Positions 1 to 18,260 of a stretch of 64,000 bases of DNA are shown piece by piece; positions within the stretch are counted from its first letter, which is position 1, and the number at the start of each line of letters is the position of its first letter. This stretch comes from Ciona intestinalis (Eukaryota; Chordata; Ascidiacea; Phlebobranchia; Cionidae): NCBI RefSeq assembly GCF_000224145.3, contig NC_020175.2:1647231-1711230 (forward strand), read 5' to 3'. Under the pieces are notes generated by a model, which did not search any database, had not been told where the DNA came from, and saw nothing but the letters and a program-made list of their open reading frames with translations. The translations under genes and the position numbers were made by a program.

Positions 1-1660
1 GTAAAAATTAGTTTCCCTCCGTCCCTCTGACAGTTTCCCTCTGTTCCTCCACTTATTTTGGGTAAAAATTAGTTTCCCTCCGTCCCTCCACCAGTTTCCC
101 TACCGTCCCTCCACTTATTTTAGGTAAAAATTAGTTTCCCTCCGTCCCTCTGACAGTTTCCCTCTGTCCCTCCACTTATTTTGGGTAAAAATTAGTTTCC
201 CTCCGTCCCTCCACCAGTTTCCCTACCGTCCCTCCACTTATTTTAGGTAAAAATTAGTTTCCCTCCGTCCCTCTGACAGTTTCCCTCTGTCCCTCCACTT
301 ATTTTGGGTAAAAATTAGTTTCCCTCCGTCCCTCTGACAGTTTCCCTCTGTTCCTCCACTTATTTTGGGTAAAAATTAGTTTCCCTCCTTCCCTCCACCA
401 GTTTCCCTACTGTCCCTCCACTTATTTTTGGTAAAAATTAGTTTCCCTCGGTCCCTCCGGCCATAGGGTTTAAGCAAAGGAATTTTTGTTTCCCTTCGTC
501 CCTCCATTTTCCCTCCTTCCCTCCTTTTAGTACTCAGTTTTCCTCTGTCCCTCCGTCCCTCTATCCCTCCTTTTAGTGTTGTCCCTAAAGGTGAAGTAGC
601 TACTCCCCGCTACATCATATGCTAAACAGTAANNNNNNNNNNNNNNNNNNNNNNNNNNNNNNNNNNNNNNNNNNNNNNNNNNNNNNNNNNNNNNNNNNNN
701 NNNNNNNNNNNNNNNNNNNNNNNNNNNNNNNNNNNNNNNNNNNNNNNNNNNNNNNNNNNNNNNNNNNNNNNNNNNNNNNNNNNNNNNNNNNNNNNNNNNN
801 NNNNNNNNNNNNNNNNNNNNNNNNNNNNNNNNNNNNNNNNNNNNNNNNNNNNNNNNNNNNNNNNNNNNNNNNNNNNNNNNNNNNNNNNNNNNNNNNNNNN
901 NNNNNNNNNNNNNNNNNNNNNNNNNNNNNNNNNNNNNNNNNNNNNNNNNNNNNNNNNNNNNNNNNNNNNNNNNNNNNNNNNNNNNNNNNNNNNNNNNNNN
1001 NNNNNNNNNNNNNNNNNNNNNNNNNNNNNNNNNNNNNNNNNNNNNNNNNNNNNNNNNNNNNNNNNNNNNNNNNNNNNNNNNNNNNNNNNNNNNNNNNNNN
1101 NNNNNNNNNNNNNNNNNNNNNNNNNNNNNNNNGTCCTTCTATCAGTTTCCCTACGGTCACTCCACTTTTTTTGGACGATAAATAGTTTCCCTCCGTCCCT
1201 ACACCAGTTTCCCTACCATCCCTCCACCATTTCCCTACTGTCCCTCCACTTATTTTAGGTAAAAATTAGTTTCCCTCCGTCCCTCTACCAGTTTCCCTCT
1301 GTTCCTCCACTTATTTTGGGTAAAAATTAGTTTCCCTCCGTCCCTCTACCAGTTTCCCTCTGTTCCTCCACTTATTTTGGGTAAAAATTTTTGTTTCCCT
1401 TCGTCCCTCCACCAGTTTCCCTACCGTCCCTCCACTTATTTTTGGTAAAAATTAGTTTCCCTCCGTCCCTCTACCAGTTTCCCTCTGTCCCTCCACTTAT
1501 TTTGGGTAAAAATTTTTGTTTCCCTTCGTCCCTCCATTTTGCTTCCTTCCCTCCTTTTAGTAACGGTATTTTCCCTCCGTCCCTCCCTTCCCTCCTTTTA
1601 GTACTCAGTTTCCCTCTGTCCCTCCGTCCCTCTATCCCTCCTTTTAGTGTTGTCCGAGAA
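1..1660. repeat. CT-rich minisatellite, ~61-bp unit
   Basis: A tandem array with a unit of about 61 bp. Each unit begins with gtaaaaattagtttccctcc and ends with ccacttattttggg, and carries internal sub-repeats of gtttccctccgtccctc. Variants alternate between ctctgacag and ctccaccag types, which suggests higher-order two-unit repeats. The array is interrupted by a 500-N gap at 633-1132, so its real length is unknown. The 1391-1693 end decays into shorter ccctcc/cttttagt units. The open frame through it is only repeat translation. Confidence 0.93.
633..1132. other. assembly gap (500 N)
   Basis: A run of 500 N inside the minisatellite, probably a fixed-size scaffold gap placed where the tandem array could not be assembled. 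Confidence 0.99.
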
Positions 1661-2125
1661 AGTGTGGTTTTCGTTTTAAATGTTGCCGTGTAAACTTAAT
1701 CTTTTTTGTCTTGTGACTCTTGTATTACAATAAGATAATCTATAAGAAAGGCAAGGGCAATGATGTAAAGGCTGCTGTTGTTTGCATCAGGTTTTAAGAT
1801 AAATACTGGATGCTATTGCTATATAGTTGTATTGTCTGTTGTGTGATATGCTATATGATTACTTGGTCATTTGTATTGTTGTGTATTTTAAGTGAGTAAA
1901 AAAGACATTGGGCTACACAAAGAAGGTGGTACACTTTTTCCGCTAGGAGGCGATGACAAATTCGTTTCTCTATTTTTATGGGGAGCAGTTAGTTTCACGG
2001 TTTATACACATAAGATTTAAACCCCTAACCCCAAACTCGTGCTAAAACAAAAAAAACTTGAAAAAAAATTTTAAAAAAAGTATTCTACTGTGCGGGACCA
2101 TGGCCTACTAGAGATATCTCTTGTA

Positions 2126-2204
2126 GGCTGTGGCCGGACTCGAACCCGGAAAAAAATGAAACAAAGAGAGTAAATGACTGCACGCAAACCGTTACACCAC
2201 AGAC
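2126..2204 (-). repeat. tRNA-like module (tRNA pseudogene or SINE head)
   Basis: On the minus strand there is an A-box-like TGGTGTAACGG and a B box GGTTCGAGTCC. The flanking arms GTCTGTGG and CCACAGCC could pair as an acceptor stem with one mismatch. The region between the boxes is enlarged and T-rich, so a normal variable arm is not evident. I read it as tRNA-derived; a functional tRNA cannot be excluded. Confidence 0.45.
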
Positions 2205-2466
2205 TCGACGACAGTAAAGTGAACAAAAGAGCGTATATAACGGTCCTAATGTGGGAAAATGTTCTTAGTAGTGTTTTATGAATTTAGAAAGGTATTATTA
2301 TTTAATTAATTTGTTTTACACTTATTAACACTTTGTAGTGTTGTTTTGTGTGTTTTTCCGTATTTTTTAATTTAAACAATTACCTACACCTAGCGGAAAA
2401 AGTGTACTGTCTGCTTTGTATAGTCCCATGTGTAAAAAGTATTCAAATATTTTTTTTGTTCTGTTT

Positions 2467-2468
2467 AG
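2467..2468 (+). promoter_or_regulatory. probable 3' splice or spliced-leader acceptor upstream of FPPS
   Basis: A T-rich tract followed by ctgtttag lies 24 nt before the FPPS ATG at 2492. In Ciona such an acceptor can receive either a 5' UTR exon or the trans-spliced leader. It explains why the frame stays open upstream to 2348 although that part has no FPPS similarity. Confidence 0.5.
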
Positions 2469-2491
2469 TAAAAAGTGAAGTTTTCCAAATC

Positions 2492-3538
2492 ATGAGTTCA
2501 AAATCAGAGCTGTGGGATTTATTTGATAAACATTTTCAAGAAATTGTTCGAGAGTTGTCCATCTCACCAGTTAATGGAGGAAATGAAATATGCTGGAGTT
2601 TTGAAAGGATAAAAGACTTACTTGAGTATAATGCACCTCATGGTAAAAGAACTCGTGGCTTAACAGTGGTGGCTGCATTTAAAACAATAGCAGGAGATGG
2701 AATATCTGAAGATGAAATGAAACTTGCTTTAACTATGGGTTGGGCTGTTGAAATATTACAAGCTTCTTTCTTAGTTGCAGATGATTTAATGGATCAGTCA
2801 AAAACACGGAGGGGTCAAGCGTGTTGGTACCTTAATCCAAATGTTGGATATCAAGCAGTTAATGATGGTATGATTTTGGAGACTTGTGTCTTTACACTGA
2901 TAAGACAGCATTGTAAAGGAAAGGCATTTTATGCTGATATATTTGACCTTTTTCATAAAGTTATTTTAAACACATTGATGGGGCAAAGTTTGGATATGGA
3001 AGCATCAGAACAGCCTACGGTTGATTTCACTTTATTCACTGAGACAAAACATGCGGCAATAATTAAGTATAAAACCGCATTCTACTCATTCTATTTACCA
3101 GTAGCTATTGCCTTTTACATGGCAGGAATTAATGATGAACAATGCCACACTGCCGCATGTGATATTTTAACAAAAATAGGGTGTTTATTTCAAATTCAGG
3201 ATGATTATTTGGATTGCTACGGAGATCCAGAAGTTACTGGCAAAATTGGGACTGACATAGAAGATAATAAGTGTTCGTGGCTTATAATAAAAGCCATCCA
3301 GCTTGCAACACCTGAACAGATCCGAATTCTTCAAGAAAATTATGCGAAAAAAGATCCAGAAAAAGTCGCCATTGTGAAACGAGTTTTTGACGACATCAAC
3401 ATAAAACCTATCTTTCTAAAACATGAAGAAGAAACATATGCCAGCATTTGTGATGAAATAAACAAGTTTTCTGATCCTAGGGTTCCACATTCTATCTTTC
3501 TTGATTTACTAAACAAAATTTACAGACGTAAAAAGTAA
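2492..3538 (+). CDS. FDPS: farnesyl diphosphate synthase-like protein, single exon
   Basis: The predicted protein of 348 residues matches animal FPPS over its full length (human cytosolic form about 353). FPPS condenses DMAPP and IPP to geranyl and then farnesyl diphosphate in the mevalonate pathway. Both Asp-rich motifs are intact: DDLMD, followed by TRRGQACWY, and DDYLD, preceded by FQIQ. Also present are KYKTAFYSFYLP, the TGKIGTDIEDNKCSW block and a C-terminal IYRRKK. The start was placed at MSSKSELW; the frame is open to 2348 but the extra 48 residues are hydrophobic and unlike FPPS. Two oddities: the gene has no intron, which suggests retroposition, and the residue five before the first Asp motif is Ser (QASFLVADD), where vertebrate FPPS has Phe. 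The usual GGKYNRG substrate loop reads HGKRTRG. The product could therefore be longer than C15. Confidence 0.93.
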   Translation: MSSKSELWDLFDKHFQEIVRELSISPVNGGNEICWSFERIKDLLEYNAPHGKRTRGLTVVAAFKTIAGDGISEDEMKLALTMGWAVEILQASFLVADDLMDQSKTRRGQACWYLNPNVGYQAVNDGMILETCVFTLIRQHCKGKAFYADIFDLFHKVILNTLMGQSLDMEASEQPTVDFTLFTETKHAAIIKYKTAFYSFYLPVAIAFYMAGINDEQCHTAACDILTKIGCLFQIQDDYLDCYGDPEVTGKIGTDIEDNKCSWLIIKAIQLATPEQIRILQENYAKKDPEKVAIVKRVFDDINIKPIFLKHEEETYASICDEINKFSDPRVPHSIFLDLLNKIYRRKK

Positions 3539-3883
3539 AAACTGATTTAATTTATTGCAACAGAACTACTGAGCTAATCGTAATACCAAGTTCTGACACG
3601 TAATCTTATGATAAATATGCAATACCTACCTAAATCAGTAATTTATTTTACGCAGTTCTTTTTATAATCTAACTAAAGTAATGAATTAAAGTCATTGTGT
3701 ATCCATAAAAATAACTGTGCAATATCTTACTGATTCTCAAAATAGATTGATTGCAGCTGTAATTTTGTAACAATTTATTCTTATACAATATAAGAGCCAA
3801 TGCTCACGGTTTGAACTTATTATTATATAAGTAATACTTAACACATAAAGCATTTCTTAAATTCGCACAAAAAAATGGCAAGA
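3539..3883. other. convergent 3' intergenic spacer
   Basis: 345 bp of AT-rich sequence between the ends of the FPPS gene (+) and the four-TM gene (-). It should hold both 3' UTRs. Candidate AATAAA-like signals occur, but I see no other feature. Confidence 0.7.
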
Positions 3884-6800
3884 TCAAAATTCAGTTTCAT
3901 CCTCATGGGATTTATGATGCATGGTATGAATATCTGCTGTTGTTTTCCTTATACCTCTTGCTTCAGTATATGGTGGTGGGGCAGAGTCGGATGACATACA
4001 TTCAACATGGTGGTTCACTATCTCACATTCTGCAACACTTTGAATTCTCTTTCTTTGTTGCCAGTTTTCTCTAAAATCCATAAATGTAGTTTGCACCGGA
4101 AAATATCCGTTGGCAGTTTCATATTTGGTATGATACGCTGGTAACTTCACATATAAATCCTTTTCAGTTTTGCCAGAGAAAGTATCAAAAGTATGGCACC
4201 GAACAGGTCTATTGCATCCCACATTGAAAACTTGCTGTAACCCACTGGAGTGCCTTGTGTCTGCCACCCTGGCTGCTTCACATGCAATTGGTCTTTGTTC
4301 GGGTAAATACGACCATGTCACTACAGATGAGCTTGTACTGCCATGTACAGAGCATGTGCATGACCCTAAAATTCTGTGGTTTTCATGTGATTGATTTTCA
4401 TATCTGTATTAAGTTTGAGACTTATGGTAATGATGATACCATATACACTATAAGCATAAAGTAAAACACAAATACCACAACCAAATTACACAAATAATGT
4501 TTTTATATACCAATATGTTATTTATTTAAAATAAATGTATAACCTTGGTTCAACTACAATTTCACTGTCGCTTTGACGTCTTGTAATTGGAATGTTGACT
4601 TCATTTGTCACGTGCTCCACCCGAGGCAATGAAGACATCTCGTAATCCTGATAATTATGTAATAATAATAAATTATGACATAAAATTGTTGTTTTTTTTA
4701 TAAAGGCAGAATTTAACTAAGAATATTTACAACTAATGGCAAGTAAATAAATGTTTTTAAATTGAGGTCTGTGACCGATAAAGTTTTATTTATATTTTTA
4801 AATTGGAGATGTTTAACCTGTGTGGTCTTAAAGAACATATTGCAAACCAAGGATTAAAAACAGGAAAGGTGTTAAATTATGTCATAAACTAGTAGATAAC
4901 AACTGTGCCAGGCATATTACAATTGCTTTCTAAAATCAAGTGTCATTCACCCTGGTGGAAATGATTGAAAACCTGTATAGGACATTGAAACATCCGTACC
5001 CAAATAATTGCCGGAAGAGCTGTTTATAGAAAAGCAATTGTGGCCCATATGTTTAGTTGTACATTATATTAGGAACCCTTTTGATAAAGATACACTATTT
5101 CTTACATGAAGATTTTCTTGCTTGTAAGGATTGTCTGGTGTGAAGCACAGTATGCCTGACAACACAATACAAGCCAAGCATGAAACTATGCAGGTGAGCA
5201 GGTATAAGAACACCAACATTATAGTTATGGGTGGGAGAGTAAATTCAATTGGAGAGCAATTTGATAAGTTTGGGAACATAACGCCGGCATCTGTAAATAT
5301 TAGGTTGAGATTGTATTGCATCCATGTAAACAGGAATAGACATAGTACAGTAGAGAAATGTTGTCTAGTTTAATAAGGGTACGTATAATGACAGTTATTA
5401 ACAGCAATTTAAAAAAAAGGATTTTATCTGTTTCTGTTACACATGTCAATATTCTAATGTGGGTGAATACAATACTGAATAGTATTACCTTGTGTGCCAA
5501 GATTTTCCTATTACCTTTCAAAAAACCACACATAACTACAATAAACAAACATACTCTGTTCGACATTCAAAGTACCTGTGATGTTTTTTATTCTTTTATA
5601 ATTGTCATACTTAGTGTAAGCAATACACACGCGGTCCATTGGTAGATACCGGAAATGGACAAATGATTTGAACAAAGGAACAGCAGTAACAGTCATGGAC
5701 AACAGGTTTGCTACAGCTATAATACATGAGCTTAGATTGAAAAATATTCCAGTCAAAACCTGAAATGCATGAAAATTTGTTGCTTAAATAACAAAAATAA
5801 CTTAAGTATTATGTTATGGCTCGAGACAACATAACCTTTAATTTTTTTATAACATAAAGGAATCTCTTTATATTTCCTTATTAAACAGTTTTGTTGAACA
5901 AAAAAGGTAGGTATAGTTAGATAACTGTGAAAGGCACGTTATTTAGTAGAGTATTGCATCAAATTTGTTGGTACCTTAAATTGGGACAACCTATATAAAT
6001 GAATACAGATACAACATTAAAAGGGACAACCTATTTAAATAAACACATATAAAAAAGAATTCCATTGGTAGGCTACCCACTATGAGAATAAACATGAAGG
6101 TGTCACTCACAGCACTTGGTCTTTGTATTTTGGTTGTGACAATCACAACTATCGCTGATAATGACGTCATTACAGCTGGTATGTAGATTGGCAATGGATG
6201 CTGTAAGCTCTCAATGGTGTGTGGTGGAAAATATGTTATCACTGCCTGTATGCTGGCAAGCATCACTCCAAATGCCTGAAAGGTTAACACATTGTTTTTC
6301 TAATTTTCAGTGTTGTTATATATGTTGGTTAACATGCATTACCCTAGCACATAATATCGAACATATCCCGATTATGTTTTTAACAATTAATACCTCTCTT
6401 TTAAACTAGTGAGGATATCATTATACGATTCTAAAAATATTCTTTGGTAAATACCAAATGGGACGATTAAAGAGAATGAAAAGAAGAACCATTTTACCCC
6501 AACCTACTATATAGCGACCAATAAGTAATTACAGTTGTACTAAACCTTTTATGAAATAGTTTTGTATAAATTAAATTACCAAGGATTTTAATTATAATAT
6601 GAAAAATCACTGAGCAATAAATATACCTATAACCTCGCAAGCTATGTAAAACATTACTTATACATCATTTAAACAAACCATTAGCACGTTATGTCTTACC
6701 AATAACAGTATTGCAAAAGCCACCAACAGAATAGCCAGTCCTTGCTTTCTACGTTTGAATCTTTGATGAGCATGTTTAATGGCAAGATCATTTCCTTCAA

Positions 6801-7104
6801 CTTCTCTTGCAATAATTCTTCTGTTCAATAGAATAATCGTTAAGAAACCTTAATGAAAACATTATGTTTATAGCTTTTTAAAAAAACTGGGGTGACATCG
6901 CTAAAATAGGTTAAATGAGTTTTCAAATAAATGCTAATATAATCAAATTTTTATATCACCTAAACATTCAGATAAACATGTATTAAAAATGAGTAAAAAT
7001 GATCTACCTTTTACTGTTTCTCACATATCATATCTGATCAAACGATAATAAAATAAAAGAGTTTTAGGACTCTCTTACCTTTGTGAGCCCCTGTTTCTGT
7101 TCAT
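3884..7104 (-). CDS. four-transmembrane protein with PPPY cytoplasmic tail
   Basis: Seven exons join with consistent phases: 7104-7079, 6820-6700, 6275-6111, 5759-5627, 5290-5106, 4647-4544 and 4373-3884, giving about 407 residues. The N terminus MNRNRGSQRR is followed by a basic stretch (RFKRRK) and hydrophobic segments near residues 35-62, 81-97, 107-133 and 168-195. There is no signal peptide, so both ends probably face the cytosol. The last ~210 residues form a polar tail with a PPPY motif near residue 377, a typical binding site for WW domains of NEDD4-type ubiquitin ligases. The layout resembles CD20-like/ENTREP (FAM189) or TMEM255 proteins, but I could not assign a family. The exon 4 donor (GTATTG) is the least certain junction, chosen because it keeps phase. 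Exon 7 begins AATTTTAGGGTC after CCACAG. Confidence 0.75.
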
Positions 7105-8017
7105 TGTTTAATAAACTCATTAATACGTTGGTATACCTGCACAGCCAACACATGGAGGGCACCGTGTTGTTTGTATTACAGCATTCCAGCAGCTATGTCT
7201 ATCCTTATAATGAATTATTCATGCCTGTATAATCGCGCCAAAATAAAGAACCAATCACAGAGCAGTAATGCACATCATATGACTGCTTGTGGTATGCTGC
7301 AAACCATCCTAAATATGCCGCTAAATTCCTTTCGCTTAATGATGTTTTTATATTTTTGAGTTACCACAGAACTTTGATATTTAATAACTAAAATCTCGGG
7401 TTTTGTATATCCGTTTTAAGTTTTTTTTCTATTTTATTTTTTTTCCAGAAGTTTTTTTTACAAAATTTGTTTTGTACAAGTATTTCATTAAGTGGTCTAT
7501 AGTAATTCTATTAAATCTACGAAAGTGCAAGCATTTACAACTCTGGTGACAGCGTTACCAAAACATAGGTGTGGATTTAAGAACAATCTACATACTGTAA
7601 CACTAACTAAATGCTCATAGACAGTTCATTAATTCAAGAAGTCTTATTACATTTATTTATTATAATAAATATCCATTGCACTTAATATATTTATAACACA
7701 CAATAAAAATAAACAAAAAAGATTTTTAAATATGAACCCATAAACATTGCGTAGAATATTATAAAGCATATTTTATTGTATATGAGTCTTGTGGCAAAGC
7801 ACAGCAGAGGACCTGGGATGTAAGCCAGTTGGCCCATTGCCGCAACAGCATATACACATGTATTTTTAAACCGTTAGCTCTAACCAGCAGTATTCACTAG
7901 CATTGGAACTGCTTCAAACCTCTGACTTCGGTGATAAAACATACACCACTTACAACAACATCAAGAATAACAGCAAATTTTTGTCTCTTCAATGTTCAAG
8001 AGAATTTTTTTGTTTTC
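7105..8017. other. intergenic stretch between four-TM gene and WDR13
   Basis: AT-rich DNA holding the presumed promoter of the four-TM gene and the WDR13 3' UTR. A low-copy repeat-like piece lies near 7790-7860 (ggacctgggatgtaagccag resembles SINE tail sequence elsewhere in the window). No gene is visible. Confidence 0.55.
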
Positions 8018-14973
<6,956 letters not shown>

Positions 14974-16023
14974 TTCATCAGTTAAACTACTTTCATTCTA
15001 AGTTTTTCTAGAATTAATTGCAGCGATTGAAACTTGGCAATGAAGAATAATAAGCAAGTACCAATGAAACAATGTGATACAAAAATTACGTGTTTTCCAC
15101 AAACCGAAGAAGACCATATAAGACTTAAACAATATACATAAAACTATAAACTATGCTAATTCTAATGTAAATCTAAAAAAGCTGCCCTAGAGTATTTAGT
15201 TTGATAGCCCATGTTTTAACAAATCTTTTTTAAAGGTTGGGCTCATTAGAGAAAGATAACTTGCCAGAAAAAAAAAATATTAAATAAAAAATAAATATTG
15301 AATATTGTTAAAACAATCTGCATCGTGGTAAAATGACGAGGCCTATAAAATCAGTAACTGCAATTGGTAACTGCCGTATATTAAATTTTAATACTTTTAA
15401 TGTGTTAATACAGGGAATTATGCTTCAGTAATTGTCACAGAATATAAAATTGCAAGATAGGTAACTAGAAACAAAATTGTACCATACATTATAACTGCAA
15501 AAAAGTAAACCTAATATACGTATCTTGACAATGCATAGTTGAGAATATTAGTATGGAGTATCTTTACATAAAAACTATTGTATTATATATACATTTCATA
15601 TTGTATAAGGCACTCATAGTGAAAAAGTAATAGTGAAATTGCAATGTGGAATTATAAATACATAATGATAAACCTGCAGTTATAGGTGATAAAGGACACC
15701 TAAAAATTGTTAGTAAAGGCATGTCTACTCTTACTACAAATACTAAAACTATAATACGTGTTACAACTTACAGGTCCACACTTTGCACATTTTGGCATTC
15801 GGTAATAGGTACTGGCATATTGTTTTACTCTAACTGTAAAGCATGATAAATTGTACTATGAAAAAAATAGGCTGTTATAATGAAGAACATGGTGGCATGA
15901 AGACAAAGGGTTAAAACATACACAAAGAAAAACAGTTTTTACAGTTGTACGTACTACACAGTACTTTTGTTTAATAGGCTACTGAACTTTTTAACAAGAT
16001 CTCTCCACAATAGGGTACTGCAG
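14974..16023. other. intergenic stretch between WDR13 and SYK-like kinase
   Basis: About 1 kb, AT-rich, carrying the WDR13 promoter and the 3' UTR of the kinase (both genes read leftwards). No ORF, structured RNA or clear repeat was recognised. Confidence 0.6.
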
Positions 16024-17931
16024 TTAACCTATGAAAACTTTAAACTGCAAGAGTAGATCATTAAAAGTAGGTCTATCTTCAGGATCATATGCCCAACATT
16101 GTAGCATGATGGTATACACACCAGGTGAGCACCCACACGGGCATTCAAGTCTTTTTCCTCCTTCCAACATGGCTAAGATCTCCCTGCCCTTTAAACCTGA
16201 ATATGGTCGACTTCCATAAGAGAAAACTTCCCACAAAGTCACCCCAAAACTCCAGATTTCACCTTTGCTTGTAAACTTGTAATACAGGAGAGCTTCAGGT
16301 GCATACCAACGCAAAGGCCATGTCCCTGGCTGACTTGCTTTGTAGTAGTTATCAGATTCAAGAAATATTCGTGACATTCCAAAGTCAGATATCTTTGCAA
16401 AGTTTTCCGTCACAAGAAGTATGTTCCTTGCTGCCAGATCCCTATGCACTATATTCTTGCCCGACAGGTAAGCCATTCCATCACATACTTGGTTCATTAA
16501 AACCAAAAGTCGCTCTTCTGGAAAAGACTTTTCATTGTGCTGGGATAAAAAATCTTTTAAAGAACCAAGAGGTGCAAGCTCCATAACCAGCATCAGACTT
16601 CCAGAAGATTCCATGGCATCACAGATAGCAAGAAGACGAACAATATAAGGATGATCAAACTGCTGCATGAGCTTTGCCTCTTTCAAAAGATCATTTTTAT
16701 TTGTTTCTATATCTGAACCTGTTAGATTCTTAACAGCACATGGGACAAATGAACCCATTATTTTACACTCACCAACTTTTACAGCGCCAAAATGACCTTT
16801 TCCAATATCACCTCTTATGATTAGTTTATCTGTTGTAATGTACAGATCAGGGGCAAGACTCGACTTGTCACTAAAGTTCATGTAAGGACTTTTGTACCCA
16901 ATTGAATCTTTAGGCAGTGATGACCTGCTGAACCTATCCATTACTGGTTTTCCAACCTTTCCATTTAGACTTGACTGTGGCCGTTGAGAGACAGGATTTT
17001 CCGACAAGTTTAGTTGGTGCGGATTTTCCGACCAGTTCACATCAAGGCCATTAGCTGGCAGTAGAGACTTAAATTCAGCAGCAAGTGCCGAGGCGAATCC
17101 TGACAATCTTTTGCTCGATGCGTTGTGGGAATTTGTTCTTTGCTGTTGAGAGACCAGGTGTTTAAAGCAGTTTTGTGGAATAACTGATGCAGAAGTGCTT
17201 CTCTTGCAAGGGAGTGTTAATCTACAATGAAGATGAGAAATCTCCGGTGGCTGCTCCTCATGAAATTGAATAAGTTGTTCTAATGATAAAAACTCTGGAG
17301 GTTTTCCATTGATTGAATACTTAAGGTTGGAAGTATTCTGGAGTATTTTATATCTGTGTACTTTCTTATCGTTCACTACACTAAGAACAAAAACTCCATT
17401 TTCTTTAAACCGAATAAGATATATTCCATTTTTGTTTAATTCACGATAAGAATGAGAAAGTCGAACAGCGTCTTCTTGCCTCGTTATTTCCCCATGATAC
17501 CATTCTTGCTCTTCATAGCTTACAGTTGAACCACTTCTACCTGGCCTTACTTGTGGTAATGGAGGCAAGGGCTGCTGATATTGTGGTGAGTGGGGTGGGG
17601 TTTGCGGTGGTGGTGAAGAGGCCACTTTTATAGGCCACAAAAGTTTTGTTTTTAATCCACCTTTTTCTTGCATGTAATATTTGCAAAGTGCTTGCGGTGA
17701 AGGGTGCTCACTGCCTTTATTAACACTATACCATCCACTTACTGTTGAGTGTTGTATGCTGTAATGTAGCACGCTGCCTTGGTAAGACACGGATATAGCA
17801 TAACCATCAGGTTCCCTTAAACTTTTCCTCAACAAAAACGAGCCATCAACTTGCCCTTTCACCAACTCTGTAGCTTCAGAACGGGAAATAGGACCGTGGT
17901 AATAAACTTCATCATACAATTGACCTGCCAT
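16024..17931 (-). CDS. SYK/ZAP70-family non-receptor tyrosine kinase, intronless
   Basis: 635 residues in one uninterrupted frame, the length of vertebrate SYK (about 635). The order is SH2 (about 9-102; phosphotyrosine-binding Arg in SFLLRKS), a short Pro-rich linker (106-132), a second SH2 (about 144-240; Arg in YLIRFKE), interdomain B (about 241-365, with YKSPYMNF as a candidate phospho-site), and a kinase domain (366-630). Catalytic elements are present: GKGHFG loop, Lys401 in CAVKNL, Glu418, HRDLAARN (497-503), DFG (517-519) and the paired activation-loop tyrosines in DNYYKASQPG. Tandem SH2 domains of this family bind doubly phosphorylated ITAMs below immune-type receptors. Two oddities: there are no introns, although vertebrate SYK genes have many, pointing to retroposition; and the conserved helix-F Asp (SDVWSFG in relatives) is Glu (GEIWSFG). 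I cannot tell whether it is the only SYK-type gene of the genome. Confidence 0.93.
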   Translation of the reverse strand: MAGQLYDEVYYHGPISRSEATELVKGQVDGSFLLRKSLREPDGYAISVSYQGSVLHYSIQHSTVSGWYSVNKGSEHPSPQALCKYYMQEKGGLKTKLLWPIKVASSPPPQTPPHSPQYQQPLPPLPQVRPGRSGSTVSYEEQEWYHGEITRQEDAVRLSHSYRELNKNGIYLIRFKENGVFVLSVVNDKKVHRYKILQNTSNLKYSINGKPPEFLSLEQLIQFHEEQPPEISHLHCRLTLPCKRSTSASVIPQNCFKHLVSQQQRTNSHNASSKRLSGFASALAAEFKSLLPANGLDVNWSENPHQLNLSENPVSQRPQSSLNGKVGKPVMDRFSRSSLPKDSIGYKSPYMNFSDKSSLAPDLYITTDKLIIRGDIGKGHFGAVKVGECKIMGSFVPCAVKNLTGSDIETNKNDLLKEAKLMQQFDHPYIVRLLAICDAMESSGSLMLVMELAPLGSLKDFLSQHNEKSFPEERLLVLMNQVCDGMAYLSGKNIVHRDLAARNILLVTENFAKISDFGMSRIFLESDNYYKASQPGTWPLRWYAPEALLYYKFTSKGEIWSFGVTLWEVFSYGSRPYSGLKGREILAMLEGGKRLECPCGCSPGVYTIMLQCWAYDPEDRPTFNDLLLQFKVFIG

Positions 17932-18260
17932 TAATGAATCTTAACCCAGTACCATATCAAACTAACCTATGATGACACACAAAAGACTTGACAGGGAAAA
18001 ATGTATAGTTTGTTTACATATAGCTAACTGCGTGGATGCAGTCACCAGCATAATGGTCACTAGTCAGTCACAAGGTAATGATAATAATAATAAGAAGAAT
18101 AATAATATTTGTCTCTGCGATTACGATAGCAAAGATTTAGAAATATTTTAAACAAAAAGACAGGATATAGTGACAAAACAACAGCTGTTAAAACACGCTT
18201 ACAGTAGATACTAAACATGTAAGCTGAGAGATGATTTTTTTATTCAACTTTCAAGCATAG

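Noticed and set aside
1..1690. CRISPR-like array
   Set aside because: Units are contiguous with no unique spacers, in a eukaryotic genome.
1391..1693. 100-residue ORF in the minisatellite
   Set aside because: It is the translation of the tandem CT-rich repeat; Ser/Pro/Phe only, with no codon bias.
2348..2491. In-frame N-terminal extension of FPPS
   Set aside because: Hydrophobic and unlike FPPS; a good acceptor at 2467-2468 and the family's usual N terminus favour the ATG at 2492.
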